This document shows, in pieces, positions 23,614 through 35,458 of a stretch of 64,000 nucleotides of DNA. The position numbers and the translations under genes are program-made. The first letter of the stretch is position 1. Every line of letters starts with the position of its first letter. Below the pieces are notes generated by a model, which saw only the letters and a list, made by a program, of their open reading frames with translations, ran no database searches and had not been told where the DNA came from. Origin of the DNA: Daucus carota subsp. sativus (Eukaryota; Streptophyta; Magnoliopsida; Apiales; Apiaceae); contig NC_030388.2 of assembly GCF_001625215.2 (NCBI RefSeq), positions 21,378,558 to 21,442,557 on the forward strand. Direction: 5' to 3'.

Positions 23614-23731
23614 AGGAGGAGGGGGAGAGAGAGAGAGAGAGACCTGGTGAATTGATTTGGCAGTGGCTAAGCGATCAGATGAAGATAAGTCTATCACCGG
23701 CAGTTTTTACTTCCATACTCCTCGTACCCAT
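17951..23731 (-). CDS. 2-oxoglutarate/Fe(II)-dependent dioxygenase, copy 2 (exon 1 frameshift)
   Basis: Same 11-exon design as copies 1 and 3: 23644-23731, 21538-21730, 21142-21216, 20862-20913, 20236-20348, 19310-19410, 19164-19222, 18959-19015, 18802-18847, 18151-18230, 17951-18011. Exons 2-11 are open in one frame and keep the HxD...H iron ligands and the RYS motif. Exon 1 is 88 bp against 90 in copy 3: two bases are missing just after MEV, so both ATGs (23731, 23716) lead to a stop, while the downstream VIDLSSSDRLATAK frame has a stop and no ATG before it. The first ATG in the right frame is in exon 2 (ACMDYGFFYL), which would drop about 32 residues. The introns after exons 6 and 7 begin GC instead of GT. 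A (CT)n tract starts right at the exon 1 donor. Possibly a young pseudogene. Confidence 0.8.
19781..19931. mobile_element. MITE in an intron of dioxygenase copy 2
   Basis: About 150 bp with ends GGGGGAGTTTGG and, from the right, GGGGGACATTTGG. The target duplication is unclear. Confidence 0.5.
22210..22690. repeat. Degraded dispersed repeat in intron 1 of dioxygenase copy 2
   Basis: Recurrent GAGCTCGAGTTCGAAC-like phrases (22265-22330) and ..CTCAAACTCGAC..GAGCAACTCG.. near 22615-22660 resemble a common plant dispersed repeat. Family and ends are not resolved. Confidence 0.35.
23536..23642. repeat. G-run and (GA)n microsatellite at a splice donor
   Basis: A run of 18 G at 23536-23553 is followed by long GA arrays up to 23642. 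On the coding strand the sequence reads CACCAG|GTCTCTCTC..., so the CT array is the start of intron 1 of dioxygenase copy 2. Confidence 0.9.
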
Positions 23732-23904
23732 CTTCGTTTACTCTCTCTCCCTCTCTCTCTCCAACACAAACACACTTCCCAGTCCGAACTCCTGAGTAGA
23801 GTAGTTCAGTTCTAGTTTTTTAGTACCACTTCGGCACTTCCAGTCTGCTAGGATTCGCAGCAGAAATTTACGACTACAATTAATTGCCGGAGTTTTACTT
23901 TTAT

Positions 23905-24140
23905 GAATCGGTTTTTCTATGGTGTGCCCGAGGGCACACACTGAGCACTAATTTTTATGAGTTTGGTGCATTTTTATTGATCATGTAATCATAAATATGG
24001 ATAGCCCCTGCATTTACACCAACTCCACCAATCAAAATCCAGTAAACTCATTAAATTATCCTTTATGAATTATCGGAGACATAAATTAATAAGTTATCGG
24101 GTTTGTCTGGCGTGTGCTCACGGGCAAATACTAAGCACGG
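23905..24140. repeat. Dispersed repeat, possibly a MITE
   Basis: It is bounded by related phrases (GTGTGCCC..GGGCACAC..GAGCACTAA and GTGTGCTCACGGGCAAATACTAAGCAC). A similar segment lies at about 36108-36300. No clear target duplication was seen. Confidence 0.4.
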
Positions 24141-25204
24141 AAATCATTATTATTAAAAAGGTGTAAACTAATTAAAATAAAAAAAAATATCAAATTTTAT
24201 GCTTATCATGCCCACCATAAAAAAAAACTGTAAGTTATTTAGTTTTAATGTTTCATACGTAAATCCCCGGAACCGGAAATGTCGTGGTCGGATGTTAACA
24301 TTTTGGGCAGAAATCCTGTGCATTCCTGTAAATATTACAATAGAATATTTTAATAATTTCAAAATATTATTTTAATAGTTTGTATATTAATTCTAAAATT
24401 TTATTTATTTATTTCTTATTATAGTATATTTATATTACTAAATGAGAAAGGGTGGAGATCAAAATATTAGAAATTATAAAATTATGAGGACGAATATTAT
24501 AGAAAATGAGGAAAAATGAATTTTTGTTTTTAAAAAATAAAATAGAGAATGTCTAGAGTTACTTAAAACTATGAGATGAATGTAGAAAATTCTGTGTTAG
24601 AATATTATTTTATATCACATTTTAAGTATTTGAGTTAGAAAATTGTTTCTTATTAAAATATCATTTTATGTCATATTCTGATCTTCTCTGTCTTTTAGTT
24701 TAGAAGCCTGTTTAAAAAAAGAGTTTGGCTCGTTTGCATCACAGATTGTAGCCTTTAAATTTGTTGGCAGATTGGAGGAGGGCTCATGAAGCTGGTACAA
24801 GGAATATGCATCACGTTGATATTCGAACGTTGAATTGGAGTAATCCGCATGTTGATTGGACTGAGATAAATATTTAGGGAAGTTTAGGTTTTTAGTTTGA
24901 AATCGGCTTTATCGCTATTTGCATGCATTTTGATACTTCTATAAAATATAATTTCATATCGTTTTTTTTCTTTTTGGAATAAAAGTTTAGACGTTAAAAT
25001 ATTATGAAACTATGCTTTATAGAAGCTTTTGTCAAAAGTAACGTAAGGAATCTGTCATTAGTATGAATTACACAATTTTTCTGCAACTCAAGTCTTTATA
25101 TGTCTTAGAAACTCACAAGTATACAACCGACAAGGTCAAAGACTGTTTGGATCAAGTTCAGACAGCAGTTCTGTTCTTTCAAACAATGAAAACAGCTGAT
25201 CTTA
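24141..25204. other. AT-rich spacer between dioxygenase copies 2 and 3
   Basis: No gene or clear repeat recognised. It would contain the distal promoter of copy 2 and the 3' UTR of copy 3. Confidence 0.45.
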
Positions 25205-28200
25205 CTAAATATATGTGAGCCTAAACCTCTCGTTTAGGTAGTCCCCGCTCCGAATTGGTGGAAACCTGCACACACAAAATCATATATGCAAATCAGATGA
25301 TATTCCTTAGCATCTGCCTTCAAAACATTTTGCTTCAGGAACGATACCTCGGAGGAGATGCCTCGCTGTAGCAACTTCTCAGGCACTCTACAATACTGTC
25401 CGGGCATGGATCAAGAAATAGAGCCATCTAGATATATTGGTTCAAACAATTCGCTGTCAGCATCTCACATGAATTACATGTTTCATGAAAACCATAACTT
25501 GAACAAACAGGAAAATGAAGATCAGCATGTGTGAAATTCGTTCAGCACGAAACCTACTTAATCTAAGTAAGGTCTTCTATTATGTTGGTTCTAGGATGAG
25601 CAACCTCGCAGGGCATCGCACACTTGACACAGAGTATTTACACAGGCAAATCAGACAAATTTTTTTGTTTTCCCTGATATGCATCCTTACGCAGCATAAT
25701 TACTTTCATAGCCAGTGCGCTGTATGAGTCTAAGTACACAAGATATTCTTTCTTATTCATTTTTTTATTCTATTCCATGAATGAACTAATTTCATTAAGT
25801 CAAAAGTTTTCTGTTCTATAAATCTGAGAATGTTGATACCAAGACTCCTTCTACATATGCTGCATGCTGAATGACTGAACGAGATAATTCACACACATGC
25901 AAAACGAGATGCACAACTAGAACTATGAAGAATTTAAAAAGTAAAATTAAGAAACAGATGTTAATTACAGAGTATCGTTCTTGTCCTGTTCGAATCACTC
26001 TATGCAGTGTTGATCTGCAATTTAAAGAAAATGAAAATGTGAATATGCGGGAAGAACAAAATATTATGACAGTAAATAAAGGTAAGAAAATATGACATTG
26101 CTTATCCAAGAGACAATACCGATACAGGCAATTAGTCCACCTCTCCATCAGGTCTCCAATGTTAACTACAAAGGCCCTGCATCAACAATTCAACATATAT
26201 AGCCAGGAAAGGTTTTAATCATGCTGGTACACATATCTTGGTAGAAAACAATACTAAACCAATGCATAAACAATGATAGCATGGGTCCTTAGTTAAACAA
26301 TGTAACCTGATAAAATTGCCTATTATCTCGTTTCTTCTTTTCACATATCTTCACACATCACTAAAAAGATTTGCTCTTATTTTCGTGGAGGGTGGGCTGC
26401 CTTTTTATGTGTTTTCCTTGTACTCATGGACTTACCCGCTCATGTGATGTACATCCTCCCAGACCTGGGGTTCCTTAGATTTTTCTCTGCATACCTGTGA
26501 ACTTTGAATAGTTAATCAAATAGCAAAGACAGGAATAAGAAAATCACAGCTAACGAACATTTTATATAAAAAATACACATGCCTGAAGTCCAGGTGCACT
26601 ATCACTCGCTAGAAGAGTGATCATACCATAATCAGAATGAGCTGATGCACCTAAAACCTTTTCATCCAAAAACTCCTGTTCAGCTGAAATCAAAAAAGTT
26701 AATCACTATTTTTCCGGCAAGGGTCCCGTATTTCTCATGTTCCCACACAAATCAGTCAGACACACTTTTCCATGCTAAAGAGCTCTTAAAACTTAAAAGC
26801 CTAAATAGATAGAGAAAACAAATAAATAACAAATGCAAGAAACAGGTAAACAAGATAGACGTAACCTAATCTTAATGCGAAACAGGAAAAAAATATTTAT
26901 CAGACTAACAGTCTATATCGCTTTCATCAAAATTAGGTTGACAGGGTAATGGGATATTGCAATATATTAAATTACAACTTAAATCCCATTAGGATGGATT
27001 AGCTTATTTTTTCCAGTAAAAGTACTTATTACCAAAAGTACCTAAAGATGCACTTCCATAACTAAGTAATTAGCAAGTCAAACCAAGCACGGCCATAAAA
27101 AGTAACAGAAGTCATCAAAACATAATTAAAACAAAAAGGAAGAAAAGTTTGCAAGAAGCTAAACAAATATGTACTTCAAGCTAAGATATTACGCTGAACA
27201 ATGGATTACTATATAATTATACACTGATATAGCATTTGACAAGTTAACATACGGTTTTATAACATTTTCTTATATCCAAAAGAATAGCATAATGATAGGA
27301 TAAACTGGAAAGTGTTAAGACGTGAAGAATGTTCACGTTCATCTTATCAAATACACCTGGATAGTGTAGTAGACGAAGAAGAGGGTCCAGGGGCCCATCT
27401 TTTAGAAAAAAATCCTCTTCCAGATCTAATGCCAAAGCAATCAGAGAGAGCAACCTTCTTCCAACAGCCCTACAAGAGCATACACCACTACAAAGTCACA
27501 ACATTTTGCTGCAAGGATACCTTTTTTAAATAAGAAAAAGAGGACAACATTGATTATAATTTATACACAACAATTGTTTTGTTTTTTTTGGCTAAATATA
27601 CACAAAATATTTAACAATAAAAGAGTAGATTAGGCTTAGAATACTATTACTAACTCCTACCCTCCCCCTCCCATTGAAACACACATGCACGAGCAAATAG
27701 AAAGGATAAACGATCTATTACACACATATAAGGTATCAAATCATGGGAAGAAGATATCAAGAACTCAACAAAAAGGAGATATTCTATGAAAATATGTGAT
27801 TCAGTTATCACAACCTGATAGAAAATAAAGCAGGGAAATCTGACAGAGATAAAGATTACTAATGAGAAAACTTACAGGACTTTTTCATAGTATAGTTCCA
27901 TTGTGAATCTCCAAGATGGTAATATCTCTGAAACATATCAAGCAAAATATACATAAAAAAAAGTATTTCAAAGACAGGAAAGTATATTGTATACAGACCT
28001 TCAGATCACGGATATTATTATGAATACAGTAAGGATAACTTAGCAAATTATACACTGAGAAAATTATGTCACACCTCAACTACAATTTACATAATTTCCT
28101 ACTGCCAGCCTCGATTTAAAGAAATGAAAAAACAAATAAAACATGCTTGATCACCGACGGACAAGGGTTCATATAAGCATACCACGTGAGGGCCACTGAT

Positions 28201-31200
28201 TCAAATGGTGTTTGTCTTCATCTAGAGTGCCGATATAGAATGTCTCTTTTAAATCACCTGCATGTAAATTGGTTGATGTAGTCAACACAGAAAAGATCAA
28301 AAAATGGCTAAGCTGTCTCAAATAGAAGTTCAGATATATTTTAACATTTAAAGGCTTCAATGATCAACAAAGGTAACACGTGAATACTCAATAGCTCCTC
28401 TGTCTAATGGAATGCCATACATCCATCTGTAGCCTGTAGGTCTAGATCAGGCTCGTTTAGGTTCGTAGTGGTCGTGGGCATAGGGGCATAGCATAGTAGT
28501 TGTCCTCAAGGTTCATGGGCAATTGGGTCCATTAATCGAAAGCTTCTCTAAAGTTCGACTGCGAGAATATTCAGAATTTATACAAAGACTGACTAAAGTA
28601 TATAAGGTCGCAAGAAAGCTATCTATTTGGATCATTGAAACCCTTTCATTATATTCAGATACTTAAAGAAAAGGGATTTGCTCTGGGTCTATTGCAACGA
28701 CTCACAAGTTTTCTCTCATTATAGACACGCATACAAGGTGCTTTCTACCTATCTATGTACAGGAATATTTGATCAAATATTTGGTCGATCCAAATATGCC
28801 CAAAATTACTGCAAATTGTAAATAAGGAGGGGAAAAATATAAACTGAGAACAATTAAATTATAGTACCTTGGGAACGTAAAGAAGTGTCAAGTTTCTCAG
28901 CGTAGAGTGGTGTGTAACCTCTGCGCTCCTTCCAAGGCAATTTCAGCTTCTCTTCAAGGGGAAGAGAAAAAAAATTCCTGCTTTCTTCAAGCACTTTTTG
29001 TATCAGCTCATTCTCTACCCCGTGATTTATGAGGTAAAAGAAACCATAGTTAATACATGCCTAGACAGAGAATTTCCAAGTTTCTGTTAGGTCTTATGAA
29101 TTGTAAAACTTTAACATACCTAAATTATGTAAATTTGTTATTAATCTTGTTTCAACAACGAATACACTTTTTCTTAAAATTAGTATGATGAAAATACTAT
29201 TCTGCAGTTTACAGAATAACCAAAAACTCCTGCAGTACTTTGTATGACGAAGAGCTTTACAAAACATAGTTTGGAAGACACTAACATAAACCATTCATGG
29301 GATTAGTTTTACTCATGAACAAAGAAACACATGCACTTGCTTTAATAAAACACATGCACTTGCTTTAATAAAACACATGCACACAAGATATAAACCATGG
29401 CCCATAGTAAGTTTAACTGTGCCTATACACAAGGGAAAGGGTAAATATTATACATAGCAGGTACAGCATTTGAAATAAAGTTAAATCTGAATTTATATTA
29501 ATCAGAAAACTCTTTAAACGACGGTTTAACAGTAAAAACACTTGTGCGCTGATTAATTGGAGAGAATGAAAAGAGGAAGAAAAGAATGAAAATCAGTGAA
29601 CAAAATTTAAAAGAAAGTGTGAACAAAAGTAAAAAAGTTGTAACTTTCTAATGATCAAGTTTGTAATAAAACTGAGTAGGATGGAGAATGTACTGGAGAA
29701 AGGAATGAAAACTAAGAGCATTAATATTCGCACATAATTTTATCCACACACGCCAACCAAACACAATTTAAAATGTATTCTGTCTGTTCCCCAATGTGTC
29801 AGTTGAACTTAACTGGTAATTAATACTCGTAGCAGTTTAATTCGAATCTCTCTTGCACTCACATAACCCACATTCATAAATCTGTTATGTTTCACTAAGT
29901 TTAACACACACCAATGCAGATAACCATGTTTTTTTTCTTTGGAAGGCAAAAGAAAACAAAAAAAGTACATATGTCTATCAGTCTATGCCAGCTAAACTGG
30001 GCCAATTAGTTAAAACATCAGATAGTTTCATACATGCATATACAAGATCCAAAAAATTAATAAAACATGAATAATCAGAGTACAAATAAAAGAAGGGCAT
30101 CGAAAGGCGAAAGTTACAAGTCTGTGTGGGTATTAAAATGGGGGCTGGTCCTGGCTCTTGATGTCGAGGGACCTCTTAACCGGCCATCACCTTCTTAGCC
30201 GTTGGATCAACTGGGATCAAATACTTTAACTTACTCTTCCTAAAAATTATAACCGGAAGAGGAATTACCTTCCAGCTAATCCAACGGCTAGGATCAAATA
30301 TTGTTAATCTCTAATTATAATTAGAAGATAAATTGGCCGAAATACCTTCCGGCTATAATTTTGTGATGTACTTCTTGTTGGTCCGCGCAACACCTGTTAA
30401 CTCCGCATTAGCAAAAGGCCTCATACTAATGAAGTTATTTGGCTGCTTATATTCAAGACAAATCTTCTTTATCTTTCCGATGTGGGACTTGGGTTAAACC
30501 CACTCAACAATTTCCCCTCAATCCAAGAACCACCAATCTTGTGACTCTCCGATCACCTTTGTCGCAAAGACTTTCGACACAAGTCGTCCAAGACCTCCGA
30601 TCGCAGTTCAGGAAAGCCCACCTGTTAACTCCGCATTAGTATGATATTGTCCGCTCTGGGCCGTGGCCAAGCCCGCACGAATTTGCTCATACTAATGGAG
30701 TTATTTGACTACTTATATTCAAGACAAATCTTCTTTATCTTTTCGATGTGGGACTTGGGTTGAACCCACTCAACACTTCTAGTAGAGGGAAACAAATATA
30801 TTTTGTCACAACTGTTGTATCAACGATCTAACGGCCGGCCGGAAAGGTGATGGTCAATAAGTTCCATGATCATTGATGGACATGGATCCTTTGCCGAAAA
30901 TAAGTCATGGCCTCTTTGAAAAATAAGTTCCATGTTGTTGAAGTTGATACATTAAGATGATATCCTAAATCACTAGGACACTATTTTTTTAGTATAAGGC
31001 ACCAGGACATTGTTAGACTTGCTCTATACTATTCATATCATTTTAGGCTGCAAGACTTGTTTGCAAAGGCCAAATTAAGGCTTTCTACGCACTAAATTAT
31101 ATATAGTGAAATAGTTTGAGTCTAGAAAGGTACTAGAAAAGGAAGGGGGAGCTGACCTGGTGAATAGATTTGGCAGTGGCTAAGCGATCAGTAGAAGATA

Positions 31201-31246
31201 AGTCTATCACCGCTAGTTTCAGCACTTCCATACTCTCCGTGCCCAT
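25205..31246 (-). CDS. 2-oxoglutarate/Fe(II)-dependent dioxygenase, copy 3 (308 aa, 11 exons)
   Basis: Intact copy of the array. Exons 5' to 3': 31157-31246, 28868-29060, 28183-28257, 27876-27927, 27357-27469, 26583-26683, 26436-26494, 26120-26176, 25969-26014, 25348-25427, 25205-25265, summing to 927 bp with all phases kept. It starts MGTESMEVLKLAVIDLSS and ends SGDYLNERFRLTYI. The iron ligands are in AHSDYGM and STLHRVI, and the 2-oxoglutarate motif is RYS. It is closest to copy 2: both have a 193-bp exon 2 (KLDTSL segment absent in copy 1), SCYSEA instead of SCCSEA, and a GC donor after exon 6 (CAG|GCATGT). All other introns are GT-AG. Substrate unknown. Tandem plant dioxygenases often serve specialised metabolism, but nothing here shows which. 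Confidence 0.88.
29322..29383. repeat. 25-bp tandem repeat, about 2.4 units
   Basis: The unit ACACATGCACTTGCTTTAATAAA is repeated head to tail. It lies in intron 1 of dioxygenase copy 3. Confidence 0.85.
30143..30870. mobile_element. Composite repeat insertion in intron 1 of dioxygenase copy 3
   Basis: The outer parts are inverted relatives (CCATCACCTTCTTAGCCGTTGG near 30184; ACGGCCGGCCGGAAAGGTGATGG near 30830). Inside, CACCTGTTAACTCCGCATTAG occurs at about 30389 and 30618, and a segment with GATGTGGGACTTGGGTT occurs at about 30480 and 30748, giving a direct duplication about 230-270 bp apart. The inner sequence resembles a widespread plant repeat. Class uncertain. Confidence 0.5.
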
Positions 31247-31496
31247 CTCTCTCTCCCGCACCACGCTTTCCTGTTCTAAGTAGCAAGTAGAGTAGTTGAG
31301 TTCTACTTTGTCTGCTAAGATTGGCAGCAAAATTTCACATTCACTCAACTTTAATTCTTTAAACCATGAACCTTCCTCTGGTTACACTTGTTCAACCATA
31401 TCCGACCAAGAAGTCTCATAAGATATTGTCAGTAGAATTTATCTTATTAAGATTAAGATAATATATTTAATTTATATGATATGACGTAATAATAAC

Positions 31497-31576
31497 ATAT
31501 TATTGATAGATATAGATCATCTTTATAACCGATTTCATATTATTGATAGATATAGATCATCTTTATAACAGATTTC
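31497..31576. repeat. Two tandem 40-bp units
   Basis: ATATTATTGATAGATATAGA and the following 20 bases are repeated once with a single difference (ACC/ACA). Confidence 0.9.
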
Positions 31577-31683
31577 GTGAATCTATATGTATGATATTTG
31601 TATTAGATATGTTTGGAAATTGAGGTTTGGGGTAAAATGAGAGGTTTATGGTGGTTCAGAGGTTTGACCATTTCAATCCGTTT

Positions 31684-31955
31684 GCCCGTGTTTGATGGTT
31701 AGCGGATTGAAACAGAGATTTTGGCTAAAAAAGCTAATTTTCAAAAAGTTAGTTGGAAGAGTTTTTTGGGTTAGAGATTTTGATATGTGTCACAAAAAAC
31801 TAATCAAACAGCTATTTTTCAAACAGTTTTACAATAAACCGCTAATCCAATCCGTTGGTGAAAAAATCTATTTCAATCAACTAGTCAAAACATCTAATTC
31901 AATCCGTTCAATCCGCTAACAGCTAATCGCTAACCGCTAATCATCAAACAAGGTC
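31684..31955. mobile_element. MITE-like element
   Basis: Inverted ends TTTGATGGTTAGCGG and, from the right, TTTGATGATTAGCGG, with internal repeats of CCGCTAA. Probably a hAT-related MITE. The target duplication was not identified. Confidence 0.55.
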
Positions 31956-32272
31956 ATTATAGTAGTCAACTATTTTAATCATTATTCACTGAATTTATGT
32001 ATAATCAGTATTTATATTGTCTTCGACAATTATTTTAATCAACTTTTTTGTTGATACAGTTGAAGATTCTTTTTTTAGTGATTTAAGTTATAAAAAAAAT
32101 TATTTTTTATTATATGAGTTATTTATCGAAAAAAAATATTATAGATTTCTGTTTATATAATATAAATTTTGAAAACAATAAACATTAGTCTCTTTTTAAT
32201 ATATAATAACAAGAAAAATTTTAAAAATTGTAAGAGATAGATTAAATTATTAAATTTTAGTGAAAAGATTTT

Positions 32273-32505
32273 CTCCCTGGGTCTCGCTCAATTCTTTACG
32301 GCTACTTTTTGGCACGCTTTTTAATACTCATTTAAAGTATAGTTCCTTAATATATTTTTTAATTTTTTTCTATAATAAAAATTTGATATTTAAACTTTTG
32401 TTAAGAAAAGAAAATTTTTAAATATGTTATACAACTATACATTATGGGAACGTCAAAATGCGTGCAAACAATGTACGTAAACTATTCAGAGAGGGACATA
32501 GAGAG
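32273..32505. mobile_element. Stowaway-like MITE
   Basis: Left end CTCCCTGGGTCTCGC and right end GAGAGGGACATAGAGAG followed by TA. The internal halves are partly inverted. Confidence 0.6.
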
Positions 32506-32507
32506 TA

Positions 32508-35160
32508 TTATTTTTGTTATGTTTAAATATAATAATTTCTCAATTTATCAAAATTTAGAGTTTATAATTGTAATTTTTTTAATATATTTTGAATTTATAT
32601 TTTTGTTAATTATCCGAGAAATATATCAAATTATTTATACCCCGAAAACCCCATAAATGGGCAATGGAAGTATGGAACAATGAACATGTAGACTGGTCTG
32701 ATATTCACTTTAAAGTTTGGACATGTTATATTTAACCAGCTGTGGGCTTCACTCTGCCCATTCTTATGAAATGAAGTGAAACTATATGGGCTTCACTTGC
32801 CAAATTTTAAAGAATAAAGGTAAACTACATGGCCCAAGAAAGATATATAATAGGATTAACAAATTAGATTATAGCAAGTTAAACATTTTTCATATAAGCT
32901 CAAAAATTCAGGAAATATGACATAAAATGATGTTTGAATAATGTCTTAGTTATCGAATAATTTAAAATCACAATTAAATATATCAAGATTTTGATACATT
33001 TTCAAAATTTTGAATTGAGTACATCTTGATTTAATAAATGAAAATAAAAAACCTAAATTATCTTAATCGAATACCCCTTGGTAATATGTGTTATTTCATT
33101 ATATTTATCATTTTACTTTTTAATTACCCAAACATCACATAAAAAATTAACTACGATACTTATATTCACTACAAATATGTTAATTAATTAATTAGATAAA
33201 AATAATTTTTCATACGCGAAGAATACATAATATCTCTAATTATGACTAATAATCATTCATATCAAAAGTTCATGTTATAATTAAAGAACAATACTCCAAT
33301 AATTTGTTTATTTTACAACGAATAGTTTATTCAAAACATTTGAAACCAAAAAAATTTTCGGTGAGTAGTGAATGTGATATGTTATATCCAGGTCAATATT
33401 TTAGTTTCTAAAATAATTTATAGAAATTTGTATTAAAATTGTATAATTTATGTGGATGGAAGAGGAGGAGAGAATTGAATTTACTCTTAAAATAAAAATA
33501 AGAAAATTGTTCTGAAAATAACATTTCCTCGTGAATTTATCCGAACTCAAAAGAGGCAGAGAGAGAAGAGGGCAGGGGGCATTGATGGTGGTAGAGCGAG
33601 ACGACGAAAAATGACAAGAGCTTAGGAAACGAACAAGGAGCTACATAAACATAGGGCCAAGTCACGTGAAAATCACATGGGATAAATGTCCTATGTAGAA
33701 CTGCATATGTCCTGATGTGAGAGGGACTAACCAGTGTCCAATGATAACAAGTTGACAACAGGATAGCCGGGTTAGCTAACACGTTCAACACCCAATCATC
33801 ACCCAAATGTAATATTTGACGAAAATTCGATAAAATGTTTGTCGGCAAATTATATATTACGTCACCAATGTAAAAGTGACGTTGTAAAGTGTTAAATGTA
33901 CTTAGTTTTCTGTAAAATGTTTAACAAAAATTTAAATCCGTATATCTTTTTTTAAAGAAAAAGAATTCCGTATAGTTGAATTATCTGATAAATTCTCTAA
34001 CACGAGGTTCAGAAAGATAATACTACTATACTAGCAGAAAATAATATGAGTAAAAAAAATTAGAAAAACTATTAAAATATCATTATTTTCTCCTCAACAG
34101 TCAGACACGTCAATTTAGAGCCACGGAACATAACATACATGCTAAGAAAATAAAGATATTTCTGAGGTGAGTGAACGGCAGATGTCTGCTCGAACGAAGA
34201 TATTTAGGGCTTTGTTTAGTTCACCAGAAACTGGAATCAAGTATATGTTTTGTTTATTCGCTCATATCTAGTGTTTGGTTGAAAATAAAACTTCATATAT
34301 ACTCAACGAAACACATGAATAGATATGATCATATCTTAAAACCGATAACATCCCAACTTCATTTTTTATTTTTTCATTCTAATCTCATACTACTCCGTCA
34401 ACCAAACGACTACGTTAGAAAGGTTATTGTGGAATTTTTATAGATTATATGTTATTCATGAATTTTAATGGATTGTATCCGATTTTGATTTCACACAAAG
34501 TCTAGATAATATATATTGCACATTTGACTTGGGGCCGTTTGACTGAGCTTAAAATAAGTGCTTCTTGCTTAAAATAAAAAAGTGAAGTAGAAGTTAGAAG
34601 TTAGTTAAGACTTATAAGTGATTAAAGTGTATGGCAAAAAAGTAGAAGTCATGAAACCAAAACTAGGAATCGTAGCTTTTTACAAGTGCTTCTCAACTTT
34701 TTACACAAACGGTACAAATAAGTGCTTCCAACTTAAAAGTCCAGAAAATCCTAATTCTAATTGAATATGTCGACATTGTGATAGATTTTTAAATTTCGAA
34801 TTGAATACACCCGAATTTTATTAGTAAATTATTTTTTTTTATCTAAAATCCCATTTGACTACACCGTGTAAGTAATTGATTAAACTAAATAATTTTCATT
34901 TTTATCTGACTTGACACATATTTTCAAATTATTATAAATATAATTTCATAATTTATTTTAAAAAATTCTTATGATTTAAAGTTTCATATTTAAATATTTA
35001 TACACAACAAAATTATCGAAACATTTTAATAATATATATTCCATAATCTTTTATCATTTATAATCTAACTAACTTACTAATTACTTATAATCTCCAAATC
35101 TCTAAATTATCAAATATCGTAATTAAAATTATCAAAATATTTAAATTATATATAAATCAT
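32508..35160. other. AT-rich spacer with repeat remnants
   Basis: No gene supported. A 103-codon minus frame at 33537-33848 has no recognisable motif. At about 34532-34740 a segment with GGGCCGTTTGACTGAGC and AAAATAAGTGCTTC looks like one end of a MITE family also seen, inverted, at about 36310-36550. Confidence 0.4.
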
Positions 35161-35458
35161 AGGGTCGCGCTCAAGATAGAACCAGTCCTTAAAATAGAAC
35201 GAAAGAACCACTAAGGTTCTGCTGCAGAATCCTAAATTTTAAATAGATTTTTAGGATCTAAATCTAAATACATTTTTTTTCATGTTTTTTTCATCGTTGT
35301 ATGTGTTTAAAAATAATTTTAAAATATAATGCATAGATATTGACATTTTTTTGCATGTGAAGTTCTGCTGCAGAACTCTAACTAATACTTAAGTTCGACC
35401 GCAGAACCTTACTTAATAAGGTAAGGGTTCTATGGTTCTCTCTTGAACATGACCCCCA
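35161..35458 (-). mobile_element. hAT-type MITE (family copy 2)
   Basis: Inverse copy of the element at 10166-10487: it starts AGGGTCGCGCTCAAG, contains GGTTCTGCTGCAGAA-type palindromes and ends near TCTTGAACATGACCC. Flanks TAAATCAT and TAGATCAT may be a decayed 8-bp duplication, so this copy looks older than copy 1. The right border is uncertain by a few bases. Confidence 0.7.

Noticed and set aside
23473..23697. Open frames on both strands of the GA/CT region
   Set aside because: Low-complexity repeat translation; the only real coding part is dioxygenase copy 2 exon 1 at 23644-23731.
31497..31576. CRISPR-like direct repeats
   Set aside because: Just two adjacent 40-bp copies with no spacer, in a plant genome; a simple tandem duplication.
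33537..33848. 103-codon minus-strand open frame
   Set aside because: No recognisable motif, no intron context, and an AT-rich repeat setting; consistent with chance.
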